NCBI RefSeq assembly: GCF_017165765.1
Contig: NZ_JAFGZD010000008.1
Location: forward strand, 159,885 to 223,884
DNA length: 64,000 nucleotides
Direction of reading: 5' to 3'
Origin: Pseudomonas capsici
GTDB lineage: Bacteria > Pseudomonadota > Gammaproteobacteria > Pseudomonadales > Pseudomonadaceae
Made by a program: the position numbers and the translations under genes. Below, one piece after another: positions 15,882 to 23,780 of the stretch (positions are counted from its first letter, which is position 1; every line of letters begins with the position of its first letter). The notes below the pieces were generated by a model, which was given only the letters and a program-made list of their open reading frames with translations, was not told the DNA's origin and searched no databases.

Positions 15882-16526
15882 ATGAGTGAGCCTACACTTG
15901 AGTGCCGTCATACAGGGCAGCAAGTCCCCTACCAAATCCACCAGGGCCTAGCGCCCCGGTACGTGTTTCAACTGAGTGAGCAATGGGACACCGAAAAGCA
16001 TCGGATTATGGGCCAGCTTATAGCCGACTTTCCTGATGCCGCCGCCGACGCCAACGTACTCTTCGATCAATTGCCCACTTATGGGCTTTCTGATTTCCAT
16101 TGGAGTTGGCTGGACAAGGCTTTCGCGTTCCGGAGCGATGATTACCACTGGTTTTTCCTAAGTGCTCTGGGACGGATTCAAGCGACATGCGTGATCTATC
16201 ACCCCAAAAAAAGCCGTCTGGATGGCGAACGCATTTTCTACATTGATTACGTTGCCTCGGCGTATTGGAATAGAGATCGACCGAACTATGAAAAACAGTT
16301 TGGAAGCGTCAGTCGTATTCTGATTGCTCATGCCTCACATTACGCTATCAACACCTTGGGCTACCGCCCAGGCTTCTGCCTGCATTCTCTGCCGACTGCA
16401 GAGGGGTATTATCGTTACCTTGGCATGATTGAGTATGGGGCTGATGCTGAAAAAGAAAATCTTCGGTATTTTGAAGCCCCTCCTGACATAGCTGGGAAGC
16501 TTGCAGGGGAGGCACATCATGTCTGA
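15882..16526 (+). CDS. GNAT-like acetyltransferase-fold protein
   Basis: A 214-residue protein. The middle and C-terminal part looks like a GCN5-related N-acetyltransferase fold: strand IFYIDYVASAYWN (about 130), then the cofactor-binding helix region FGSVSRILIAHASHYAINTLG (about 150-170), and HSLPTAEGYYRYLGMIEYG, which matches the family's typical late motif with Tyr and Leu-Gly. A canonical Q/RxxGxG/A loop is not obvious, so activity is uncertain. The ATG at 15882 is chosen over GTG at 15870, which is too close to AGGAAGG. The metalloprotease gene overlaps its stop by eight bases, so the two are coupled. First gene of the candidate defence operon. Confidence 0.65.
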   Translation: MSEPTLECRHTGQQVPYQIHQGLAPRYVFQLSEQWDTEKHRIMGQLIADFPDAAADANVLFDQLPTYGLSDFHWSWLDKAFAFRSDDYHWFFLSALGRIQATCVIYHPKKSRLDGERIFYIDYVASAYWNRDRPNYEKQFGSVSRILIAHASHYAINTLGYRPGFCLHSLPTAEGYYRYLGMIEYGADAEKENLRYFEAPPDIAGKLAGEAHHV

Positions 16527-17385
16527 CACTCCAGAGAGTTTCCCAGAGGATTTTGAGGTCTTCCCTTCCTCGCGGGTTGCCGCAGTCGACTTCACAGCCG
16601 CTCTCGTAAGCTTGAGAAAAGCGTTGAAGCCAGCGGATGCAAAAACGCACGCCCGACCAGGGGAAGCCTATAACGACTTCCTCATCAGGCTTGCGCTCAA
16701 TGCAACAAACAACAGCGCAGTGCTCTATCGGAAGAATCACTCGGCTGAAGAGACCAAGATTCAAGCATGGTTATCGTTGGTTAGTGAGAAGTCCAAATAT
16801 GCTGTCTTGAGCCAAGAGTTTCCTAAATTCCAGGGGTTGAGCCGTGAGCAGTTGAGGGAGATTGCACTCCTAAGCTTAGAGCCAAGCCGCACGACGTCAC
16901 TCATTGAGTTTCTCGCTAGAACCTATGGTGTGCTCTTGGTGGTGGAGCCAGGATTCAAGTCCATGAAGATGGACGGATGCACCTTCAAGCTCTCACAGGG
17001 CACTCCCGTCGTAGGCATAGCACTTCGGTACAACCGGTACGATAGCTTTTGGTTCACGCTAATGCATGAACTAGCACATATTTCCTTGCACTACCAACAT
17101 CTTGACCAGCCTATCTTAGATGACTTTGAAGAAAATAATGAATCTGAAATAGAGATCGAAGCCAATATAATCGCTAAAGATAGTCTGGTCTCGCGAGAGA
17201 ATTGGCGATTGATTTGGAATGCCCGAACCGACAAGCGTCAGTTTCTTATGTACTGCGAGCGAGCAAGTGTGCACCCTGCTATTGCCGCCGGAATGCTTCG
17301 CCATCAAGCTAAAAACTACAAGCTCTATCCTGAACTTGTCCAAGTCATAAATTTGCGTGAGGCTTTCGGATTTGCAGATGATTAA
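16519..17385 (+). CDS. ImmA/IrrE-family metallo-endopeptidase
   Basis: A 288-residue protein with the zincin motif HELAH at about 183-187 and the downstream acidic ligand in EIEIEANIIAKD, the ImmA/IrrE (DUF955) pattern. Such proteases cleave a repressor or antitoxin (ImmA/ImmR in ICEBs1, IrrE/DdrO in Deinococcus). Unlike many relatives it has no N-terminal helix-turn-helix; the first 130 residues are helical and unfamiliar. GGGGAGG lies six bases before the ATG, which overlaps the GNAT-like gene by eight bases; the following gene overlaps it by eight bases. No matching repressor gene is nearby, so its target is open. Confidence 0.82.
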   Translation: MSDTPESFPEDFEVFPSSRVAAVDFTAALVSLRKALKPADAKTHARPGEAYNDFLIRLALNATNNSAVLYRKNHSAEETKIQAWLSLVSEKSKYAVLSQEFPKFQGLSREQLREIALLSLEPSRTTSLIEFLARTYGVLLVVEPGFKSMKMDGCTFKLSQGTPVVGIALRYNRYDSFWFTLMHELAHISLHYQHLDQPILDDFEENNESEIEIEANIIAKDSLVSRENWRLIWNARTDKRQFLMYCERASVHPAIAAGMLRHQAKNYKLYPELVQVINLREAFGFADD

Positions 17386-18445
17386 GTACATTCCGTTTTT
17401 AAAATTTAAGCAAAATGAAATTCAGGGTGTTGCTCAACTCGATTCAGGCATTAGAAATCAGATAACGCCTCTGTATGATGTTCCTCGCTCTCAAAACGTA
17501 ATGACCGAGATCGAGATACTAAAGCGAATAAGACTAGCTGCCACCGAGCTAAAAAAATCCAAAGATGCTAACTCTGAGTATTGGTTTTTCGTAGACAACC
17601 TTGACATTGACGAAAGCATCAATCTTTCAGGCACTTTCCAGTATCGGTATATTATTAATGCCCTCAGAGACTACAGGCTGATGCCGGTAGTTGCACTAGA
17701 TAGAAGTGCTGATCACAACGTAGCAGCCTTGGATTTCATTAGAATGAAACCGGGGTCGCTTGGAGTGCGCTTACAAGAAACGGATATCGAGAGCTACGGT
17801 ATTACCAAGCCAAGACTTGACCTCCTATGGAATGAGATTCGGGCTGCTCAGCCTGCAGGTGTTGTTCTTCTTATAGATCTCCGAATCGTGAATGATCATG
17901 CTGAATCTAAGAGAAAAGTTGAACGCTTTCTGTCCAGGTTCAAGCAGGATTTCCACGTTGATGCAACATCGGTATCCGGGTCTGTAATCCCAGGAAATAT
18001 CGCAACCTTGATAGGCACGGACGTCCAAAAACATGTGGTGCGAGAGGAATACCGGCTGTGGCGTACGTTAACGAACTCGCCTGATTACCAGCATGTCCTA
18101 TATGGAGATTACGGCGTGGTAAGCCCTGAGTATTCGGATCTTGATCTAAATCCGGAACTTATGAGTGGTGTATCAACGCCAAAAGTCTTTTACACACATA
18201 GCGACCAGTTCTATATATCACGTGGCAGACGATTCAAAACCCATGGTTATCAGCAGTATTTCGCCATTTCCGACGACATTGTTGGGCAGGCTTTTTATCG
18301 GGGAGCTGCATATTCATACGGCGATAGCTATATTCATGAACGAAGCTATCTTTCTGCACGTAGGCCGCCTAAGGGTGGGAGCCCAAGTACGTGGATAAAA
18401 TCACTTACTGCCGCTCATATCACGTTCATTGTTAATACCATTTAA
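17378..18445 (+). CDS. 'beta'-family protein (T4 beta/sce7725-like), function unknown
   Basis: A 355-residue protein opening MIKYIPFLKFKQNE, the typical start of the beta-protein family named after a phage T4 protein, also found as sce7725-type genes beside sce7726 genes. Typical features seen: alternating strands and helices suggesting a TIM-barrel-like body, VVLLIDLRIV (about 167), and an aromatic C-terminal half (HGYQQYFAISDDIV). The ATG at 17378 overlaps the protease stop by eight bases. Its last 45 bases overlap the convergent sce7726-type gene, an unusual tail-to-tail arrangement. AT-richer than the flanking housekeeping genes. Biochemical role is unknown; association with mobile islands suggests phage-related function (inference). 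Confidence 0.75.
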   Translation: MIKYIPFLKFKQNEIQGVAQLDSGIRNQITPLYDVPRSQNVMTEIEILKRIRLAATELKKSKDANSEYWFFVDNLDIDESINLSGTFQYRYIINALRDYRLMPVVALDRSADHNVAALDFIRMKPGSLGVRLQETDIESYGITKPRLDLLWNEIRAAQPAGVVLLIDLRIVNDHAESKRKVERFLSRFKQDFHVDATSVSGSVIPGNIATLIGTDVQKHVVREEYRLWRTLTNSPDYQHVLYGDYGVVSPEYSDLDLNPELMSGVSTPKVFYTHSDQFYISRGRRFKTHGYQQYFAISDDIVGQAFYRGAAYSYGDSYIHERSYLSARRPPKGGSPSTWIKSLTAAHITFIVNTI

Positions 18446-18991
18446 TGGCCGACTAACAACAGCGCTCTGAATTCCACTTAGGGCGTCCTCTTTAGTAATC
18501 CGCGCACTAATTGCCGTGGCAATGTCTGCCCGTGTGAAGGATTTTTTTAATAAGACTTGAGGATGTGCGTTAGCAATCGCAGTCAGCTCTGCCTTCCAGA
18601 GCATCAACAAAGCCTTTTCCTTGCAAAAGCTAGGGTTTGTGCCTGCCTTCCGGATATAGCTGAGCACGACACGATCCCTTCGCACTTTAGCTAGCACTAG
18701 GCCCCAGTGCTCGGGAGCATGTGCAGCAGCCCATTTCAAATGGTTCTCAGTTGTAACCAAAGTAAGTTTAGGAAACGACTGAGAATAGAATTCAGATTGG
18801 GCTAGTAATCGCCTGACGTTGTCAGTCTGCCCTTTAATCTCGTAGCAATGCATTTCTCGATAGCACGCAACCACATCAGCAATGGCATTACCATTGTCGA
18901 TGGTGAGTTCTTCAAGTACCCGAGCAGGCTTAGGCGTCCGCCTCAACAAGTGGTCAACCAAAGCGTTTCGTATTTCTTTATCTCTGAGCAC
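18401..18991 (-). CDS. sce7726-family protein with PD-(D/E)XK nuclease-like motif
   Basis: A 196-residue protein of the sce7726 type. Residues Asp39 and Glu51-Ile-Lys53 in IADVVACYREMHCYEIKG form the D...ExK core of the restriction-endonuclease fold, with a preceding acidic pair at 27-28; this predicts a metal-dependent nuclease domain in the first 70 residues. The start is GTG at 18991: the codon before it is a stop, and GGAG lies seven bases upstream. It faces the beta-family gene and overlaps its 3' end by 45 bases, so it has its own promoter in the gap to the IS66 element. Nuclease activity is predicted, not shown. Confidence 0.75.
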   Translation of the reverse strand: MLRDKEIRNALVDHLLRRTPKPARVLEELTIDNGNAIADVVACYREMHCYEIKGQTDNVRRLLAQSEFYSQSFPKLTLVTTENHLKWAAAHAPEHWGLVLAKVRRDRVVLSYIRKAGTNPSFCKEKALLMLWKAELTAIANAHPQVLLKKSFTRADIATAISARITKEDALSGIQSAVVSRPLNGINNERDMSGSK

Positions 18992-19202
18992 TCAGAGCTC
19001 CAGACGTATGCAAACGCAGGATTTTAGCCGATGAGGCTCATTGTTGGGAGCCTGATGGAGGTATGTGATGAAGGCTCCAGCGCTTGGCGTCGGGGTCATT
19101 AGCGTCGGAAACAGCCCTACCGTCAGTGCTAGATAGCGTTGCGAGTGATAGCCTATTGGATTACCTCGGCTTCAACCAGCACCACCAGAGCACAACATGA
19201 TC

Positions 19203-19224
19203 GTATGCGATCCATAAACCCCAC
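19203..19224. repeat. IS66 left terminal inverted repeat
   Basis: Reads GTATGCGATCC-ATAAACCCCAC into the element and ends 23 bases before the tnpC stop codon. Confidence 0.8.
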
Positions 19225-19247
19225 CTACCAACAGCGGGTTAACTGGT

Positions 19248-20792
19248 TTACCGTGGCATCTCTGGCGAGCAGTTCCATGGCAGCAAGGCTTCGTAGTCTT
19301 CAACCGACGAAGCGTGCGGCAGCTTCTCCAGTACGTGGCGTAGCCACGTATAGGGCTCTTGGCCGTTGATCTTGGCGGTATCGACCAAGCTGTAGATTTT
19401 CGCGCTGGCGCTCGCACCATTGACGGTATCGCTGAACAGCCAGGCTTTTCGCCCAATAACAAACGGCTTGATCGCTCTTTCGGCTGCATTGTTGTCGATG
19501 GGCAAGTAACCTGCTTCGACGTAGCGCTCCAGCCGGCTCCAGTTATTCGCCAGATAATGCACGGCCTTGCCCAACGCACTTTGGGCTGTCACCTGCGACT
19601 GGGTTTTATCCAGCCAGCTTTTCAGTTGCGCCAGGATCGGCAGGCTCTTTTCCTGACGACCTGTAAACCGCTGTTCATCGCTGACGTCCTTGAGCTCGCG
19701 TTCGATGCCGTACAGCTTGTTGATCATCGTCAGCGCGACATCAGCCCGTCCGGTTTTACCCTTGGGCTGTACTTTTTGCGCGTCCACGAATTTGCGTCGT
19801 GCATGGGCCATACACGCCAGGCGCTCCACGCCCGGCTGCAACGCCAACGCGTTGTAACCGGCGTAATCGTCGGTCATGACATAGCCACGATAACTTTCCA
19901 GCAGGCGCAACGGCACGTCCTGCGCACGGCTGGAGGTGTAATCAAACAACACGACTTTGCGATCCGGCGGGCCGCTGGCTTGCACCCACATCCAGGATTG
20001 ACTGGTCGGGTCTCGATCCGGCTCTTTCAGTACCTGCACGCGAGTTTCATCACAGTGGATCACCGGACTTTCCAGTAATCGATCACGCATCAAGTTAAGC
20101 AACGGCTGGAAGTGGTCGCTGCACTGGATTACCCAGCGTGCCAAGATCTGTCGCGGGATATCGATGCCATGGCGGCTGAGTACCGTTTCAAACCGATACA
20201 GCGGTAAACCGTCGACATACTTGGTCGTCAGCAGCATGGCCAGAACACTGGGGCTGGCCATGCTTTTTTCGATCAACTGGGCGGGCTTGTCGGCGGTGAC
20301 CGGCGCCGCTTCACAGCCACGGCAACCGTACACCTTGCGGATATGTTTGATGACCCGGATCTGCATCGGCACGATATCCAACTGCTCGCTGGTGTCTTCC
20401 CCGATGGCATGCTTGCGGCAACCGCACACACAGGTCAGTTCGTGTTCGGGCAGTTCGTGGATGACTTCGATACGCGGCAGATCAGCCGACAACGGCTTGC
20501 GTTTGCCACGGCGTGCTGTCGGCTTAACGACTTCTTCATCAGCGTCACCCACTAACGACATGGGTTCGCTTTCAGGCTCGTTGAACAACGCCAGTTGCGG
20601 CGTATTGGGCTCAACGCTCTGCTCGGACTTGCGTCCAAACAGGCGGTCGCGCAACAGCTTGATCTGTTCTTTCAGATCGACGATGTGGGTCTGATAGGCC
20701 TGGGCCGACTCCTCCTGGCGATTGAGGGCCTCAAGCAGCAGTTGCTTGAGCAAGACAGGATCATCAGGAAGGTCATCGGGCAGAGAAATCAT
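19248..20792 (-). CDS. tnpC: IS66 family transposase TnpC
   Basis: A full-length 514-residue IS66 transposase. Visible parts: N-terminal leucine-rich coiled region ([21 protein letters not shown]), a zinc-finger-like CVCGCRKH...GCRGC module (about 120-160), then the DDE core with Asp in VIHCDET, Asp in VMTDDYAGY and Glu in [10 protein letters not shown], and a C-terminal helical tail ([13 protein letters not shown]). No frameshift is seen. It lies 18 bases after tnpB on the same strand. Confidence 0.95.
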   Translation of the reverse strand: MISLPDDLPDDPVLLKQLLLEALNRQEESAQAYQTHIVDLKEQIKLLRDRLFGRKSEQSVEPNTPQLALFNEPESEPMSLVGDADEEVVKPTARRGKRKPLSADLPRIEVIHELPEHELTCVCGCRKHAIGEDTSEQLDIVPMQIRVIKHIRKVYGCRGCEAAPVTADKPAQLIEKSMASPSVLAMLLTTKYVDGLPLYRFETVLSRHGIDIPRQILARWVIQCSDHFQPLLNLMRDRLLESPVIHCDETRVQVLKEPDRDPTSQSWMWVQASGPPDRKVVLFDYTSSRAQDVPLRLLESYRGYVMTDDYAGYNALALQPGVERLACMAHARRKFVDAQKVQPKGKTGRADVALTMINKLYGIERELKDVSDEQRFTGRQEKSLPILAQLKSWLDKTQSQVTAQSALGKAVHYLANNWSRLERYVEAGYLPIDNNAAERAIKPFVIGRKAWLFSDTVNGASASAKIYSLVDTAKINGQEPYTWLRHVLEKLPHASSVEDYEALLPWNCSPEMPR

Positions 20793-20810
20793 GGCCCGGA
20801 TTATACCGGG

Positions 20811-21170
20811 TCATGCCACGTAGCGCGGTGTCAAAACCTGATGAGGACGATTGCGCCATAGGTCAAAACCGTCGAGCAGCCAGTTCAGTTCCTGGACGCT
20901 GAGGATGATCGCCTCGTCCGTGACCTCGGGCGATGTTTTAAAGCGCTCGGATTCGAGGCGTTTGAGCCAAAGGCAAAAGCCGTTGCGCTCCCAATACAAA
21001 ATTTTCACTCGGTTTCGGGATTTGTTGAGAAAGACAAACAGCACCGGATCGAATACCGCCACTTTTATATCCAGTTCGACCAGAGCGGCCAGGCCGTCTA
21101 TGGATTTTCGGAAGTCCACAGGCTTGGGGTAGAGATAGACTTTTTCGACTTTGGCGTCGGGTCGCATCAT
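20811..21170 (-). CDS. tnpB: IS66 accessory protein TnpB
   Basis: A 119-residue IS66 Orf2-type protein with the family pattern VYLYPKPVDFRKSIDGLAALVE, LFVFLNKSRNRVKILYWERNGFCLW and a C-terminal WLLDGFDLW. Required with TnpC for IS66 transposition; its molecular role is not established. Two adjacent ATG codons (21170, 21167) are possible starts; GGAG lies twelve bases before the first. Confidence 0.93.
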   Translation of the reverse strand: MMRPDAKVEKVYLYPKPVDFRKSIDGLAALVELDIKVAVFDPVLFVFLNKSRNRVKILYWERNGFCLWLKRLESERFKTSPEVTDEAIILSVQELNWLLDGFDLWRNRPHQVLTPRYVA

Positions 21171-21234
21171 GGCGGGGCTGGCTCCAGAAAGAGATCGGGA
21201 GCACAGCATCAGACATCAGCTTTGCGCTTTGAAT

Positions 21235-21256
21235 GTGGGGTTTGTGGAGCGCTTAC
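21235..21256. repeat. IS66 right terminal inverted repeat
   Basis: Minus-strand sequence GTAAGCGCTCC-ACAAACCCCAC starting at 21256, the mate of 19203-19224. It lies directly upstream of tnpB. Confidence 0.8.
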
Positions 21257-21442
21257 TCTTCTTTGGCTATGTTGCCAAGCTCCTCGGAGACGCTTGGCCG
21301 GCGTCATCCACCTCGACGCCACTGCAGGTGCCGGGGTCGGCAACGACCAGTCGGTGAGATGTGAGCCGGGGGTAATGGGAGGCTGATAGGTCCACATCAA
21401 AAAATACTGAGCGATAATTCAGCTTCTCCCCCAAGATGGCAA

Positions 21443-21859
21443 CTATTTTTGAATGTACTTATCCTGAGACTTAATAAACGCATCAAACTCTTTAGAGTTA
21501 TAAACTTTCAGACATGCATAGAACACCATTTTTTTCTTGCTGTACTTACTTCCTGCGGAAACCTTATCATAGGCTGAAAAAACATAGTCCATCGTTGCTT
21601 TATACGGATTATGCAAGGTTTCCAGGGTATCTTCATTCTGGAGGACCGTGTGCATACCGCCCCCCATAAACCCATAAGCACCGATAGCAAGCTTGATATC
21701 GGACTTTATATCAGACTCGTCTGAAAACTGCTTGACTATACAATTAGAAAGCCCGTAATCCTTCAAAGACTGTCTGGCTGCAGCCACATCAATAGCACCA
21801 TAGGCAGCATTTCCAAAACCCGCGGCAAGAAAAAACAAAGTCCTTGCAAACCACTTCAT
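21443..21859 (-). CDS. tai4: Tai4-type T6SS amidase immunity protein
   Basis: A 138-residue protein with a cleavable signal peptide (WFARTLFFLAAGFGNAAYGA), hence periplasmic, and two cysteines in the mature part (SNCIV and FYACLKV). Length, signal and the helical body with MGGGMHTVLQNEDTLETL fit the Tai4 family, which binds and blocks the Tae4 amidase in the periplasm. Its ATG overlaps the tae4 stop in ATGA, so toxin and immunity are translated together. The IS66 element ends about 190 bases beyond its stop codon. Confidence 0.85.
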   Translation of the reverse strand: MKWFARTLFFLAAGFGNAAYGAIDVAAARQSLKDYGLSNCIVKQFSDESDIKSDIKLAIGAYGFMGGGMHTVLQNEDTLETLHNPYKATMDYVFSAYDKVSAGSKYSKKKMVFYACLKVYNSKEFDAFIKSQDKYIQK

Positions 21860-22428
21860 CCTTTTAACTCCCAGTAGTTGGTCCTTACAAGTGACCCTGT
21901 AGAGTCTATCCAATCCTCACTGTCCAGGCGATGATAGTCAGAACCGTCGCCAGTGACTTCACCATTCCAAAGAACCACATGTCCTCTTGCATCACTCCAA
22001 CCGGTAACTTCAACGACGATTAATCCTTTCTTCCCGGTCATCAAGGCATCTTCCCCTCGGGCCATGACCAAATCAGGCTTTCCCCAGTTATATTCCAGAA
22101 AGTCGATCATATCATTGACCCTTAAAATATAGGCGAGCCCATCACTGCCACGCACCCTGTAAATACTTTTATTCTTGATGATGGTGCCTCGTGGAACCTT
22201 GTAGCCGCCATAATTGAAAGCTCTACTCATCCTGAGCGCACAGGCGTTCGCATAGTCATCGGGCATTTGGTTGCGTAGCTCGGCCGCTTCTCCACCAACC
22301 AGATCATAAACATCTCCAGATTTCATGAAGCCTACTTCAGCATAGGCGGCCCACAAATCACTATAACGAGGTCTGTTAACCTTGACTGTCGTAGAAACTT
22401 CACCCGCACTTACTGTCAGATTAGTCAT
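21856..22428 (-). CDS. tae4: Tae4-type T6SS peptidoglycan amidase effector
   Basis: A 190-residue effector of the Tae4 family, papain-like amidases delivered by type VI secretion that cut the peptide stems of Gram-negative peptidoglycan. The catalytic Cys is residue 63 in NACALRMSRAFNYGG, and the His is residue 150 in DARGHVVLWNG. No signal peptide, as expected for injected cargo. It starts one base into the upstream PAAR stop (TAATG) and overlaps tai4 by four bases, so PAAR, effector and immunity form one compact operon. No core T6SS genes are in the window; loading on a spike encoded elsewhere is inferred. Confidence 0.9.
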   Translation of the reverse strand: MTNLTVSAGEVSTTVKVNRPRYSDLWAAYAEVGFMKSGDVYDLVGGEAAELRNQMPDDYANACALRMSRAFNYGGYKVPRGTIIKNKSIYRVRGSDGLAYILRVNDMIDFLEYNWGKPDLVMARGEDALMTGKKGLIVVEVTGWSDARGHVVLWNGEVTGDGSDYHRLDSEDWIDSTGSLVRTNYWELKG

Positions 22429-23012
22429 TACACATCTCCTTCCATGTCGATACGATCATCCATAAGCATACCCGTAATTACAGCAACGCCACCCTCTCCT
22501 ACCACAGCCGAAAAATCACGTTCTACGTCACCTCCGAGTTTAACATCAACAACCTCACCATTCTTATAACCAGACGTTTCCACATGCACATTCAAGTCCA
22601 CATAAAATCGAGACACATCGGCAAGGGGCTCATAACTACTGCCATATGAAAAATAAATTTCTTTTATTGATTTTACTTTTACTACAGCTGAATCAATAGG
22701 TAAAAAACTGGCATTAGTGTGCTCAGCGCCACCATAAACAGTTGACTGGCCAGAGATCACAGTATTGGATTCAGGCGGACAACCACAGGCAACATAATCA
22801 CCTTCCAACGCAACCGGACCTGCCGGCAAAATAATGGTTCTTGGTCCTACAGCAACAATCGGCCCCTTGCCTACACTGCATGCGGGACAACTAGCTATGT
22901 GCCCGACTGATGATGTATTGACCGTGCTATCAATATTGATACCCACGTTGCCTTCTAGTACTACCCCACCCGTAGATGTCGGAGCTCCAACTCCAATCAT
23001 TTTACGTCCCAT
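22428..23012 (-). CDS. PAAR-like spike-tip protein with C-terminal extension
   Basis: A 194-residue protein. Residues 1 to about 95 look like a PAAR/PAAR-like cone: repeated Gly-Pro turns, cysteines in ASCPAC and ACGCPP, and GPRTIILPAGPVALEGDYVACG. Such proteins cap the VgrG spike of the T6SS. The last 95 residues (DLNVHVETSGYKNGEVVDVKLG and following) form a beta-rich, possibly transthyretin- or Ig-like extension that may hold the adjacent Tae4 effector. AAAGGA lies before the ATG. Promoter-proximal gene of the T6SS cargo operon. Confidence 0.82.
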   Translation of the reverse strand: MGRKMIGVGAPTSTGGVVLEGNVGINIDSTVNTSSVGHIASCPACSVGKGPIVAVGPRTIILPAGPVALEGDYVACGCPPESNTVISGQSTVYGGAEHTNASFLPIDSAVVKVKSIKEIYFSYGSSYEPLADVSRFYVDLNVHVETSGYKNGEVVDVKLGGDVERDFSAVVGEGGVAVITGMLMDDRIDMEGDV

Positions 23013-23171
23013 GCAAGCGTCCTTTCTTGAGTCGAATAACTACGACTTCGATCTTACGCATCTGTCGCATGAAACCACGTGGAGACCACGCCTAAAAATG
23101 TATCAACTCGTAACCTTTACTACACGAAACAACCGGACAAACCACGATACTTTTTGACAGGCCAGAAACGC

Positions 23172-23196
23172 GAAACCCCCGCGATGCGGGGGTTTC
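23172..23196. terminator. terminator after ssb
   Basis: Perfect 11-base stem GAAACCCCCGC / GCGGGGGTTTC with a three-base loop (GAT) in the gap beyond the ssb stop; usable on either strand. Confidence 0.8.
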
Positions 23197-23228
23197 AGGC
23201 CTGAACTTATGAAAGTCCATGTAGCTTG

Positions 23229-23771
23229 TCAGAACGGAATATCATCATCAAAGCTGTCGAAATCGGCAGCCGGCTGTGGTGCTTGCTGCTGCGGAGCCGG
23301 ACGGGATTCGCGTTGTGGCTGCGAATACGACTGCTGAGGCGGAGCCGATTGCTGGCGCGACTGTTGTGGACGTGGTGCGGAGTTGCCGTAGCTGCCACCG
23401 CCCTGCCCTTGTTGCGAGTCGCCTTGTGGACGGCCGCCCAGCAGTTGCATGGTGCCTTGCATGTCGACGACGATTTCGGTGGTGTAGCGCTTGATGCCGT
23501 CTTTTTCCCACTCACGGGTCTGCAGCTTGCCTTCGATGTAGACTTGGGAACCCTTGCGCAGGTATTCGCCAGCGATCTCGGCAACCTTGCCGAACATCGA
23601 AACACGGTGCCATTCGGTCTTTTCGACTTTCTGGCCGGTCTGCTTGTCAGTCCATTGTTCGCTGGTTGCCAGACTCAGGTTGGTCACGGCGTTACCGTTA
23701 GGCAAGTAGCGAACTTCGGGATCCTGGCCGCATGTACCGACCAATATGACTTTGTTAACCCCACGGGCCAT
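23229..23771 (-). CDS. ssb: single-stranded DNA-binding protein
   Basis: A 180-residue SSB: OB-fold over residues 1-110 ([34 protein letters not shown]), a Gln/Ser/Pro-rich linker, and the acidic C-terminal tip FDDDIPF that recruits partner proteins. It protects ssDNA during replication and repair. The gene follows the MFS gene by nine bases on the same strand, and uvrA is divergent from that pair, the usual pseudomonad order. Confidence 0.97.
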   Translation of the reverse strand: MARGVNKVILVGTCGQDPEVRYLPNGNAVTNLSLATSEQWTDKQTGQKVEKTEWHRVSMFGKVAEIAGEYLRKGSQVYIEGKLQTREWEKDGIKRYTTEIVVDMQGTMQLLGGRPQGDSQQGQGGGSYGNSAPRPQQSRQQSAPPQQSYSQPQRESRPAPQQQAPQPAADFDSFDDDIPF

Positions 23772-23780
23772 AACGTTCTC

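Larger units (their letters stand above)
19203..21256 (-). mobile_element. IS66-type insertion sequence lacking tnpA
   Basis: About 2.05 kb bounded by imperfect terminal inverted repeats: GTATGCGATCCATAAACCCCAC at the left (19203-19224, written here in two parts: GTATGCGATCC and ATAAACCCCAC) and GTAAGCGCTCC/ACAAACCCCAC reading inward from 21256. They match at 19 of 22 positions and have the GTAAGCG-like ends typical of IS66. Inside are tnpB and tnpC; there is no room for tnpA, since only about 86 bases separate the right repeat from tnpB. The flanking eight bases (ACATGATC left, TCTTCTTT right) do not form the expected target duplication. Confidence 0.85.

Noticed and set aside
19195..21264. 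8-base target duplication around IS66
   Set aside because: Left ACATGATC and right TCTTCTTT do not match.
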